From: Nitrospiria bacterium
GTDB lineage: Bacteria; Nitrospirota; Nitrospiria; JACQBZ01
NCBI GenBank assembly: GCA_035517655.1
Contig: DATIYJ010000022.1
Location: 1 to 51,413 of the forward strand
Length of the DNA: 51,413 nt
Reading direction: 5' to 3'
Position numbers and translations under genes: made by a program. Every line of letters starts with the position of its first letter. Positions within the stretch are counted from its first letter, which is position 1. Below are positions 34,168 through 42,371 of this stretch, piece by piece. Under the pieces are notes generated by a model. That model was given only the letters and a program-made list of their open reading frames with translations, was not told the DNA's origin and ran no database searches.

Positions 34168-34297
34168 CGTCACCTTCCCCCCGGAGGGCCGTTCCAACGG
34201 ACCTGGAGCAACGGGCAAGAGTTTGGATTTAGATTTCTATCGTTTACTCGCTTTTAAAGAAAAGTCAAGCGAAACAAAAAGGTTCTGGCACTCAACT

Positions 34298-34325
34298 AGC
34301 ATACCATACGGGTTCATGTTGTCAA
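34298..34325 (-). promoter_or_regulatory. Sigma-70 promoter of pilB-pilC-kinase-regulator
   Basis: Minus strand TTGACA (34320-34325), 16-nt spacer, TATGCT (34298-34303). The -35 overlaps the stop region of the upstream epimerase gene. The leader to the pilB ATG is about 124 nt. Confidence 0.65.
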
Positions 34326-35246
34326 TTGCAGGGCCGTCCGGAAGTAATCCACCGTCAACTTAAGTCCGTCATGGAGTTCGACCTTGGGCTCCCAATCGGC
34401 CGCCTTCTTGAGCTTTGTGTAGTCCAGCACGCTCCGGATTTGCTCTCCCCGCTTCTCCGGGCCGTAGACTTCTTTAACCTTTGTACCGGTGATTTCGACC
34501 AGAGCGCGGAAAAGTTGGTTGACCGAGACCTCCTTCCCGGTTCCGACGTTGAATATCCCCTGAATGCTGTTCTCGATCACGGCCATGTGCGCCTCGACCA
34601 CGTCTTCCACAAAGACATAGTCCCGCGTCTGCTTGCCGTTGCCGTTGATGATCGGCTGGTCATTCACCAAGGTTTTCTGACTGAAGATCGCCACGACACC
34701 GGCCTCTCCGAAGGGATCTTGACGCGGACCGTAGACATTGGCATAACGCAAGGCCACGTAGTTCAAACCGGTAGCCCGCTGGTAGTAATACAGGTAATGT
34801 TCACCGGCCAATTTGCTGATTCCATACGGTGAAACGGGATGCACCGGGTGGGTTTCGGGAGCCGGAAACACCTGCTGTTCGCCGTACACCGCGCCGCCGG
34901 AAGAGGCGAAAATCACCTTCTTGGCCCCGCAGCGAACCGCATTCTCCAAGACATTGAGAAACCCCAAAACGTTGACCTGCGCGTCATAGATCGGATCCGC
35001 CACGGATCGGCGGACATCCATCTGGGCCGCGTGGTGACTGATCAAATCCGGTTTTTCCTTCTTGAAAATCTTTTCGATCTTCGAGCTCAGAATGTCCATT
35101 TTATAAAAACGCGCGGTCCGGTTGACGTTTTTCTTTTTCCCCGTGGAAAGATTATCCACCACCACCACGTCATGGCCTTCCTGGATCAGCCGGTCCACAA
35201 TATGAGAGCCGATAAATCCCGCCCCTCCGGTCACCAACACCTTCAT
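34314..35246 (-). CDS. NAD-dependent sugar-nucleotide epimerase, UDP-glucose 4-epimerase-like
   Basis: 310-aa short-chain dehydrogenase of the extended type. The NAD-binding GGAGFIGSH is at the N-terminus, ASSGGAVYG supplies the catalytic Ser, and YGISK the Tyr-Lys pair. It resembles bacterial GalE-type epimerases that interconvert UDP-Glc and UDP-Gal (or the N-acetyl forms). It overlaps the next upstream epimerase by 4 bp (ATGA). It is the last gene of the ymdB-xseAB-ispA-dxs-tlyA run. Substrate cannot be fixed by sequence reading. Confidence 0.86.
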   Translation of the reverse strand: MKVLVTGGAGFIGSHIVDRLIQEGHDVVVVDNLSTGKKKNVNRTARFYKMDILSSKIEKIFKKEKPDLISHHAAQMDVRRSVADPIYDAQVNVLGFLNVLENAVRCGAKKVIFASSGGAVYGEQQVFPAPETHPVHPVSPYGISKLAGEHYLYYYQRATGLNYVALRYANVYGPRQDPFGEAGVVAIFSQKTLVNDQPIINGNGKQTRDYVFVEDVVEAHMAVIENSIQGIFNVGTGKEVSVNQLFRALVEITGTKVKEVYGPEKRGEQIRSVLDYTKLKKAADWEPKVELHDGLKLTVDYFRTALQLTT

Positions 35247-36214
35247 GGATTCTCCTTAGTGAGATTTTTTTTTTCTTGATACCACTCCACAAATTTTTTG
35301 AGACCCTCATCGATCGACGTCCGGGGCTCGTATCCGAGAAGCCGTTTGGCCTTGCCGACGTCCGCAAAGGTCAGCGGGACATCGCCGGCCTGGGGCGGCA
35401 GGACTTCGATTTGAGCCTTCTTGTTCAAGGCCTTCTCGATCTTGGCCACCAAGTCCCGCAGTTCAGTGGTTTGGGATCCTCCGATGTTCAGGATCGCGTA
35501 CGGTTGCGGATGTCCCAGAGCCTCGACGACTCCCTCGACGACATCCGAAATATACGTGTAGTCGCGGCGCGATGATCCGTCTCCGAAAACAGGAACGGGA
35601 CGGCCCTCATCGATCAACCGCGTGAATTTGGCGATGGCCATCTCGGGCCGCTGGCGAGGACCATAAACGGTGAAAAAGCGCAGGCAGGTCATCGGGACAC
35701 CGTACAGATGATGATAGGTGTAACACAGCAATTCTCCGGCGCGCTTGGTGGCGGCGTAGGGCGAGATGGGAAAGTCGGCCGGGTCCTCTTCCGAAAAGGG
35801 AACGCGGTTGGCGACGCCGTACACCGAGGAGGAAGATGCAAACACAAAGTTTTTAACCCGGGCCGACCGCGCCGCTTCAAGAAGCCGGGTGGTTCCGTTC
35901 AGATTCACGTCATGGTACAAAACCGGATCTTGAATCGACGGACGGACGCCCGCACGGGCCGCCGCGTGAAAGACAACCTCGATCGGTTCTTCCCGGAACA
36001 ATCGGGCCAGCGTCGGTTCGTCCCGGATGTCCCCCTCGACCAGTCGAACGTTTGGCCGGTTCAAGGCCGTTCTGATGTTGGCCCGCTTGACGGCGGGATC
36101 GTAGAACGAATCAAAATTGTCCAGGCAAACGACCCGGTCTCCCTCCGCCAGGAGACGCTCAACCACGTGGGACCCGATAAACCCCGCGCCTCCGGTGACG
36201 AGGACGGTCTTCAT
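35243..36214 (-). CDS. NAD-dependent epimerase, UDP-glucuronate 4-epimerase-like
   Basis: 323-aa extended short-chain dehydrogenase with GGAGFIGSH, the RAGVRPSIQDP segment typical of UDP-glucuronate 4-epimerases, ASSSSVYG and YAATK. It probably supplies UDP-GalA for surface polysaccharide. The start is the ATG of an ATGA overlap with the tlyA stop, and its own end overlaps the next epimerase by 4 bp, so the pair is translated together. Alternative: another UDP-hexuronate or hexose epimerase. Confidence 0.86.
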   Translation of the reverse strand: MKTVLVTGGAGFIGSHVVERLLAEGDRVVCLDNFDSFYDPAVKRANIRTALNRPNVRLVEGDIRDEPTLARLFREEPIEVVFHAAARAGVRPSIQDPVLYHDVNLNGTTRLLEAARSARVKNFVFASSSSVYGVANRVPFSEEDPADFPISPYAATKRAGELLCYTYHHLYGVPMTCLRFFTVYGPRQRPEMAIAKFTRLIDEGRPVPVFGDGSSRRDYTYISDVVEGVVEALGHPQPYAILNIGGSQTTELRDLVAKIEKALNKKAQIEVLPPQAGDVPLTFADVGKAKRLLGYEPRTSIDEGLKKFVEWYQEKKNLTKENP

Positions 36215-36984
36215 GGTTTCTCGAGAAGAATGAGATATTCGACGTTGCCTTTTTGTCCCGTGATCGGCGATGGCATCACACCCTTTACAATCAATCCCGT
36301 CGACCGGGCGAAGCGGACGATTCCGTTCAAGGCGCTCTCGCGCTTCGCCGGATCCCGGACGACGCCTCCCTTGCCCACTTCCCCTTTGCCCACCTCGAAC
36401 TGGGGTTTGACCAACGCAACGATCATGCCGTTCGGCCGCACGAGCTCGGCCGCTTTCGGCAGAACCTTGGTCAGAGAAATGAACGAAACATCGATCGTGG
36501 CCAAATCGACCGGTTCCGGAATCCGTCCCGGCTCAAGGAAGCGAATATTGGTTCGATCGATCACGTGGACCCGGCCGTCCCGGCGCAAAGACCAGGCCAA
36601 CTGGCCGTACCCCACATCGACGGCGTAGACACGCGCCGCGCCGCGTTGAAGCAGACAGTCCGTGAATCCGCCGGTCGAGGCACCGATATCGACCGCCACT
36701 TGATCCCGGATCGTGATGCCGAACCGGTCGATGGCGGCCTCCAGCTTCAAGCCCCCTCGACCGACGTACCGGAGGGCCGTGCCGGCCGGGTCCTCGTGAA
36801 TCCGAACAACGGCGCCATCCTTCACCGGCAGTCCGGCCTTCGTCGCTTTGGCTCCGTCGACTTCAACCGCGCCGGCCAGGATCAGCGCCTGTGCCTTCTC
36901 CCGGCTGTCGGCCAAACCGCGATCGACCAGGGCACGGTCCAGGCGTTTTTTGACCTGTTTTTTAACGGACGGTGAAATCACCAT
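36211..36984 (-). CDS. tlyA: TlyA-family rRNA 2'-O-methyltransferase
   Basis: 257 aa: an S4 RNA-binding domain (about 10-75, LDRALVDRGLADSREKAQALI) followed by a FtsJ-like Rossmann methyltransferase (VDIGASTGGFTDCLL as the SAM loop and LVKPQFEVG near 195). The family methylates 2'-OH of cytidines in 16S and/or 23S rRNA; older names call it hemolysin A. Translation is coupled on both sides: TAATG with dxs upstream and ATGA with the epimerase downstream. Confidence 0.93.
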   Translation of the reverse strand: MVISPSVKKQVKKRLDRALVDRGLADSREKAQALILAGAVEVDGAKATKAGLPVKDGAVVRIHEDPAGTALRYVGRGGLKLEAAIDRFGITIRDQVAVDIGASTGGFTDCLLQRGAARVYAVDVGYGQLAWSLRRDGRVHVIDRTNIRFLEPGRIPEPVDLATIDVSFISLTKVLPKAAELVRPNGMIVALVKPQFEVGKGEVGKGGVVRDPAKRESALNGIVRFARSTGLIVKGVMPSPITGQKGNVEYLILLEKP

Positions 36985-38933
36985 TAGACCACCCGCCGCG
37001 GGACTTCGACTTTTGGAAGGCCCGCGGGTCCCTGTTTGTTGGGAAATACAGCGGCGGAAAGGCCCGCCTGGACAAAGGACCGGACGTCCCTCAGTAGGGA
37101 TTCGGTCGTGAAACCGAAGCGCTCGCGCAGGGATCGAACGGCGCCGTGTTCGATAAATCGGTCCGGCAGACCGATTCGTTTCAGCTCCGCACCGGCAAGG
37201 CCCTCCTCTTCCAGGACTTCCAAGACGGCCGAGCCGAATCCGCCCTGCAAGACATGTTCTTCCACCGTGACCAGACGCCGCGTTCTCCGAGCAAGCTGCA
37301 CGATGAGGTTGCGGTCGATCGGCTTGACGAAGCGGGCATTGACCACGGCCGCGGATATTCCCTCTTTTTCAAGCTCGGCGGCCGCTGCAAGCGATGGGTA
37401 GACCCCATGGCCCAGAGCCAGAATCGCTATGTCGCTCCCGTTTTTTAAAAGCTCGGCCCGGCCGACCGGAAGCCGCATAAGTCGCGCATCCATTTCAACG
37501 CCGATCCCTTCTCCGCGCGGATACCGGATCGCCGCCGGTCCGTCGTGCTTTGACGCGGTGTAGACCATGTGCTGCAGCTCGTTTTCATCCTTCGGAGACA
37601 TGACAACCAGGTTTGGAAGGATTCTCAGAAATCCGATATCGAAGATGCCATGGTGCGTGTGGCCGTCTTCTCCGACCAAGCCCGCGCGGTCCAGACAAAG
37701 TACGACCGGGAGGTTCTGAATGCAGACATCATGGATGATCTGATCGTACGCCCGCTGCATGAACGTGGAATAGATCGCGACCACCGGACGGAGTCCGGCG
37801 GCCGCCAGCCCGGCCGCAAAGGTCACGGCGTGGGGCTCGGCAATCCCGACGTCGTAGCAACGGTCGGGAAACTCCTTGGCAAATTGGGCAAGCCCGGTGC
37901 CCTCCGGCATCGCGGCCGTGATCGCCATGATCTGCCGATCGCGTTTGGCCAGCCGGGTCAGGGTCGAGGCAAATACCTGCGTGTACGTCGGAAACCGGGG
38001 CGTCTTGCGGGCCTGCCCCGTCTCGACCTGAAAAGGCGAGGCGGCATGCAGCGCGACCGGGTTGCGTTCGGCCGGCTCGTAGCCCTTGCCTTTCTTGGTA
38101 ATGACATGGACCAGGATCGGTCCCTTCAGTCGCTTGATGTTCTCCAAGGTCGGGAAGAGATGCTCGAAGCGGTTTCCGTCAATCGGACCGATATACTGAA
38201 AACCGAGTTCCTCAAACAGAAGACCCGGCCCGATAAATCCTTTCGCCGACTCTTCCACTTTGTGTACGGCCTTGATCATCGGCTGGCCGATCCGGGGGAT
38301 TGTTTTTAAAATGTGTTTGGCCTCTTCCTTGACCTTGGTATAGAACTGTCCGGTGATGATCCGTGAAAGGTAGGCCGAGATCGCTCCCACATTCTTTGAG
38401 ATCGACATTTCGTTATCGTTTAGGATGACGACGAAATCCTTTTTGGACGCCCCGGCCTGATTGAGTCCTTCATAGACCATGCCGGCCGTCATCGCCCCGT
38501 CCCCGATCACGGCGATGACCTTGTGGCGCTCCCCGAGATGGTCCCGCGCCTCCACCATGCCCAACGCGGCCGAGATCGAGGTCCCGGCATGACCGGCATT
38601 AAAAGTGTCATACGGGCTTTCCTCGCGCCGGGTGAACCCGCTGAGCCCTCCGAATTGACGGATCGTTTGAAACTGCTCCCGTCGCCCGGTGATCAGTTTG
38701 TGCGCATAAACCTGGTTGCCGGTATCCCAGACGATCTTGTCCCGCGGCGCGTCGAAGACCGCGTGCAGCGCCAGGGTCAACTCGACAATGCCCAGGTTGG
38801 TCGCCAGATGCCCCCCGTTCATGGAGGTGACCCGGATGATCTCTTCCCGGATCTCCTCCGCCAGCCGCGGCAGTTCCGTCCTCGGAAGTTTTTTCAGATC
38901 CTCCGGGCCGTCGATCTTGTCCAATAAGCGCAT
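36984..38933 (-). CDS. dxs: 1-deoxy-D-xylulose-5-phosphate synthase
   Basis: 649-aa thiamine-diphosphate enzyme that condenses pyruvate and glyceraldehyde 3-phosphate, the first step of the MEP isoprenoid pathway. Visible: HxGTS-like NAGHAGTSISAALG, the ThDP/Mg motif IGDGAMTAGMVYEGLN, and DRAGLVGEDGHTHHG. Length is normal. AAGGAG precedes the ATG by 5 nt. It is co-transcribed with ispA upstream (24-nt gap), so two isoprenoid genes sit together. Confidence 0.97.
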   Translation of the reverse strand: MRLLDKIDGPEDLKKLPRTELPRLAEEIREEIIRVTSMNGGHLATNLGIVELTLALHAVFDAPRDKIVWDTGNQVYAHKLITGRREQFQTIRQFGGLSGFTRREESPYDTFNAGHAGTSISAALGMVEARDHLGERHKVIAVIGDGAMTAGMVYEGLNQAGASKKDFVVILNDNEMSISKNVGAISAYLSRIITGQFYTKVKEEAKHILKTIPRIGQPMIKAVHKVEESAKGFIGPGLLFEELGFQYIGPIDGNRFEHLFPTLENIKRLKGPILVHVITKKGKGYEPAERNPVALHAASPFQVETGQARKTPRFPTYTQVFASTLTRLAKRDRQIMAITAAMPEGTGLAQFAKEFPDRCYDVGIAEPHAVTFAAGLAAAGLRPVVAIYSTFMQRAYDQIIHDVCIQNLPVVLCLDRAGLVGEDGHTHHGIFDIGFLRILPNLVVMSPKDENELQHMVYTASKHDGPAAIRYPRGEGIGVEMDARLMRLPVGRAELLKNGSDIAILALGHGVYPSLAAAAELEKEGISAAVVNARFVKPIDRNLIVQLARRTRRLVTVEEHVLQGGFGSAVLEVLEEEGLAGAELKRIGLPDRFIEHGAVRSLRERFGFTTESLLRDVRSFVQAGLSAAVFPNKQGPAGLPKVEVPRRVV

Positions 38934-38957
38934 TCGTTCTCCTTCTATGGATTGATC

Positions 38958-39902
38958 TTACGACTTTCTTTCGACGATGTAGCGCGCGATCGCCCGGAGG
39001 GGAGCCGCTTCCGGGCCGAAGGCGTACAAACTTTCCTGCGCGTCCCGGATCAGCCGGTCCGCGAGCCGCTTGGATTTTTCCAGACCCACAATCATCGGAT
39101 AGGTCAATTTGCGGCGGGCGTCGTCCTTTCGAACCCGTTTTCCGGTTTCCTCCTGCGTTCCTTCCACATCCAGAATGTCGTCCGCCACTTGGAACGCCAG
39201 CCCCACCCTCTCCCCGAAGACCGTCAGGGAAGACAACGCCTCCGGCCCGGCCTTTCCCAGAATGGCCCCGATGCGGACGGAGGCACGGATCAGCGCGCCG
39301 GTCTTGTGGGAATGGACATAGCGAAGGGTCTCTTCGGACACGGTTTGCGATCCGTTTATTCCTTCGGACTCGATGTCCACGAATTGTCCCCCGACCATTC
39401 CCAGACTCCCGGCGGCCAGCCCCAGTTCCTGGACGACCGCCAGCAGTATATCCGGTGGAATCGTCCGATTCAAGTGCCGATCCGAGAGCAGGGTGAAGGC
39501 CGCCGTCAGAAGGGCGTCGCCCGTCAGAATGGCGGCGGCCTCGCCGAATTTCTTGTGGCTGGTGAGCCGGCCGCGACGGTAGTCGTCGTTGTCCATCGCG
39601 GGAAGATCATCGTGCACCAGCGAATACGTATGGACTAGCTCGATCGCGGACGCGACAAGGAGCGTGTCGTCCATCGTAGGGGAGGACCGATGGGCTGCCG
39701 TTACCGCCTCGAAGGCCGCGATCGCGAGAATCGGCCGAATCCGTTTCCCGCCGGCAAAAAGACTGTAGCGCATCGCCTCGTGGAGCCGCTCCGGAACGGT
39801 TGTCACCGTCGGCAGGCAAGCCTCGAGGGTCCGATCGATCCGGGCCCTTCGGTCGGCAAGATACGGTTTCAGTTCCTGGTCAGTCCTGGTCTTCAGTGTC
39901 AC
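38958..39902 (-). CDS. ispA: Polyprenyl (farnesyl/geranylgeranyl) diphosphate synthase
   Basis: 314 aa with GTG start. First Asp-rich motif DDLPAMDNDD and second DDILD are intact, along with GGKRIRP and GDALLTAAF. It elongates DMAPP/GPP with IPP. The start is uncertain: GTG at 39902 overlaps xseB by 23 bp and gives an N-terminus (LKTRTDQELKPYLADRR) like the family; an ATG at 39947 would add 15 residues inside xseB. Chain length specificity cannot be set by eye. It lies between xseB and dxs, a classic arrangement (xseB-ispA-dxs). Confidence 0.93.
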   Translation of the reverse strand: MTLKTRTDQELKPYLADRRARIDRTLEACLPTVTTVPERLHEAMRYSLFAGGKRIRPILAIAAFEAVTAAHRSSPTMDDTLLVASAIELVHTYSLVHDDLPAMDNDDYRRGRLTSHKKFGEAAAILTGDALLTAAFTLLSDRHLNRTIPPDILLAVVQELGLAAGSLGMVGGQFVDIESEGINGSQTVSEETLRYVHSHKTGALIRASVRIGAILGKAGPEALSSLTVFGERVGLAFQVADDILDVEGTQEETGKRVRKDDARRKLTYPMIVGLEKSKRLADRLIRDAQESLYAFGPEAAPLRAIARYIVERKS

Positions 39903-40158
39903 GGACGTCTTCGTGAAGGTCTTCCCGGGCTTCCGTTCCCATCGCAAAAGGCTTGGGGCGTTTTCGGCCGTCCTTGTCCTTCAAAAGGATCTCTACTTTT
40001 CGCTCGGCTTCCTCGAGCGTCTTTAAACAATTTTTGGAAAGCCGAACCCCCTCTTCGAAGATTTTCAACGACTCTTCCAAAGGGAGGTCGCCTTTTTCAA
40101 GCTGGCCCACAATGGTCTCGAGCCGAGCCAGGGCGTCCTCAAATTTGAATTGGGCCAT
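39880..40158 (-). CDS. xseB: Exonuclease VII small subunit
   Basis: 92 aa, helical, with FEDALARLETIVGQLEKGDLPLEESLKIFEEG, the family signature, followed by a charged tail. It binds XseA to form the single-strand exonuclease. ATG at 40158 has GAGGG about 9 nt upstream and overlaps xseA by 20 bp; an in-frame TTG at 40182 is less likely. Confidence 0.94.
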   Translation of the reverse strand: MAQFKFEDALARLETIVGQLEKGDLPLEESLKIFEEGVRLSKNCLKTLEEAERKVEILLKDKDGRKRPKPFAMGTEAREDLHEDVRDTEDQD

Positions 40159-41506
40159 CCGACGATCCCTCGGTTTCTTCAACGCGGCAGATCAGGGCGC
40201 CCCGATGCAAGCGGACATGGACGCGCGTGCCGGGGTTCACTCCCTGAGCCTCCTTCAAGAGGCGCATTTCCGGAAGCGTTCGCGTGACGCTGTAGCCGCG
40301 GCTCAAGATGGCGAGCGGGCCCAAGCCGTCCAGCGCCGTCAGCAGGGAATCCAGGCGATTGCGTTTTTGGCGGAGATAAAAACCCGTCTGAAGCTCGAAC
40401 CGCTTCACGAGTTCCTGAGTCTGCGTTGCGAGTCGGTGAAGTCGTTCCACCGGACTGCGGTGGCCCAGACTCTCGCGGACATGCCGCAGCCGCTGGGCTT
40501 GATGGCGCATCGTATTGAACAGTCCCCGACGGATGCGCACCTCCAACTCGTCCAGGCGCAGGAGGTGGGCCTCGACGAGACGGCGGGGATCGCGGAACGA
40601 TCGTTGCACGGCCCGCAGCCGGCTGCGGGTCATTTCCAGACCGTGCTGCATTCCCCGGTCCAGGCGGACCCGCTGAAATTCGACCTGGTCCCGCCGGGCT
40701 CGCCGGGCTCGGACGACCATTTCGGCCGCCGCGGTCGGCGTGGGGGCCCGGAGGTCCGCGACGAAATCCGATATGGTATAATCCACCTCGTGGCCGACGG
40801 CCGAAACGACCGGAACCCGGGACCGGGAAATCGCGCGGGCGACAACCTCTTCATTGAAAGCCCAGAGGTCTTCCAACGACCCGCCGCCCCGCCCGATGAT
40901 CAGCAGATCGAAGCCGCCCAGGTCGTTCAATTCGTCGATGGCCGATGCGATGGCCGCCGCCGCGCCTTCCCCCTGAACGGGCACCGGATTGATCACGATC
41001 TCCAGATTCGCTCCGCGGCCGCTCATAACCTTCAGCATGTCCCGGATCGCCGCCCCCGTCGGCGATGTCACAATGCCGATGCGGCGGGGGAGAGCCGGCA
41101 GCGGCTTTTTCCGCAAAGGATCGAAGAGCCCTTCTTTTTGAAGGCGCTCTTTGAGCTGCTCAAACGCCGCCTGAAGGGCTCCGACGCCCCGTGGCTCGAT
41201 GTAGTCGATGACGATTTGATACTCGCCGCGCGGTTCATACACCGACACGCGCCCGCGGCATAAGACCTGTTGTCCGTCTTTCGGAACAAATTTCACGGAA
41301 CGGCCCGAAGAGCGGAAGAGCACCGCCCTCAGCTGCGCGCTTTCATCCTTGAGCGTGAAATAAAGGTGACCGGAACTCGGCATTTTCAGGTTGGAGGCTT
41401 CCCCCTCGACCCAGACGGCGATAAAACGACTCTCCAGTTGCTGCTTGATCAACCGCGTCAGCGCCGAAACCGAAAGAATCGGATCATGGGGAGCGTTCAA
41501 CATCAT
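40139..41506 (-). CDS. xseA: Exonuclease VII large subunit
   Basis: 455-aa catalytic subunit of exonuclease VII. The N-terminal OB-fold (about 10-105, VWVEGEASNLKMPSSGHLYF) binds ssDNA; the catalytic domain has IGIVTSPTGAAIRDML, RGGGSLEDLWAFNEE and GHEVDYTISDFVADLRAPTP; a long coiled coil follows. Length is normal. It lies 20 nt after ymdB and overlaps xseB. Confidence 0.96.
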   Translation of the reverse strand: MMLNAPHDPILSVSALTRLIKQQLESRFIAVWVEGEASNLKMPSSGHLYFTLKDESAQLRAVLFRSSGRSVKFVPKDGQQVLCRGRVSVYEPRGEYQIVIDYIEPRGVGALQAAFEQLKERLQKEGLFDPLRKKPLPALPRRIGIVTSPTGAAIRDMLKVMSGRGANLEIVINPVPVQGEGAAAAIASAIDELNDLGGFDLLIIGRGGGSLEDLWAFNEEVVARAISRSRVPVVSAVGHEVDYTISDFVADLRAPTPTAAAEMVVRARRARRDQVEFQRVRLDRGMQHGLEMTRSRLRAVQRSFRDPRRLVEAHLLRLDELEVRIRRGLFNTMRHQAQRLRHVRESLGHRSPVERLHRLATQTQELVKRFELQTGFYLRQKRNRLDSLLTALDGLGPLAILSRGYSVTRTLPEMRLLKEAQGVNPGTRVHVRLHRGALICRVEETEGSSDGPIQI

Positions 41507-41526
41507 GGTCCAAAGGACGGTGCGCT

Positions 41527-42309
41527 CTATTCCGAATCCTTCACTTGAAGACGGACAATGGACTGCGCCCGGCCGTTGGCGTCGATCGTCATGAGCGCCG
41601 CGGAGATCACGCAGGGACCCCCGCCCATTTCAAAGCGCTGCGGCATCTGGCGCAGAAACTTGTGGATCACCTGGTCTTTATTCATTCCGATGACCGAATG
41701 CATCGGCCCCGTCATCCCGGCATCGGTCAGATAGGCGGTGCCTTTGGGCAGGATCTCTTCATCCGCCGTTTGAACATGGGTGTGAGTCCCCACGACCGCG
41801 CTGACCTCGCCGTCCAGATACCACCCCATCGCCCTCTTCTCCGAGGTGGCCTCCGCATGCATGTCCACGATGATGATCGGCGTCTCGGCCCGCAGGCGGG
41901 CGATCTCGCGTTTACCGACTTGAAACGGGCAGTCCAGAGTCGGCATGAAGACCCGACCCATCAACTGGAGCACCGCGACCTTTTCCGTTCGGCTGAGGCT
42001 GATCACGGCCGAACCGACACCGGGTGTCGAGTCGGGATAATTGGCCGGACGGAGAAGACGCGGCTGTTGCGCGATATAGTCCACGATCTCCTTCTTGTCC
42101 CAGACGTGATTTCCGGTGGTGATGACATCGACTCCCAGAAGGTACAATTCTTCGGCAATCTTGGGGGTGATCCCGAATCCGCCCGCGGAATTCTCGCCGT
42201 TGGCGATGACGAAATCGATCTCGTAGGTTTCGATGAGATGGCTCAAGCGGCGGGCCAGAATGTTGCGTCCCGGCTCTCCGATGATGTCCCCGATCAATAA
42301 AATTTTCAC
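41527..42309 (-). CDS. ymdB: YmdB-family metallophosphoesterase
   Basis: 260 aa, TIGR00282 family. Metal ligands are spread as in the family: GDIIGEPGR, ANGENSAGGFG, TTGNHVWDKKE, DMHAEATSEK and GTHTHVQTADE. In Bacillus the protein has 2',3'-cyclic nucleotide phosphodiesterase activity and interacts with RNase Y, and its gene follows rny, the same order seen here. The start is GTG with AAGGG about 9 nt upstream. A strong hairpin sits between the two genes. Confidence 0.94.
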   Translation of the reverse strand: MKILLIGDIIGEPGRNILARRLSHLIETYEIDFVIANGENSAGGFGITPKIAEELYLLGVDVITTGNHVWDKKEIVDYIAQQPRLLRPANYPDSTPGVGSAVISLSRTEKVAVLQLMGRVFMPTLDCPFQVGKREIARLRAETPIIIVDMHAEATSEKRAMGWYLDGEVSAVVGTHTHVQTADEEILPKGTAYLTDAGMTGPMHSVIGMNKDQVIHKFLRQMPQRFEMGGGPCVISAALMTIDANGRAQSIVRLQVKDSE

Positions 42310-42321
42310 GATACGTTTCCC

Positions 42322-42358
42322 TTAAAAAGGGCAGGGGCGATTTCTGAATCGCCCCTGC
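42322..42358 (-). terminator. 12-bp hairpin with U-tract between rny and ymdB
   Basis: Arms GCAGGGGCGATT / AATCGCCCCTGC with a 4-nt loop, followed on the minus strand by CCCTTTTTAA. It lies between the rny stop and the GTG of ymdB. Since ymdB begins only about 13 nt later, it may attenuate rather than end transcription. Confidence 0.7.
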
Positions 42359-42371
42359 GATGCCCGTTCTG

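Noticed and set aside
34286-34301. Sigma-54-like TGGCAC-N5-TAGC on the plus strand
   Set aside because: Spacing fits GG-N10-GC, but it points into the 3' end of a minus-strand gene with no plus-strand gene beyond, and it overlaps the pilB -10 region. Probably chance.
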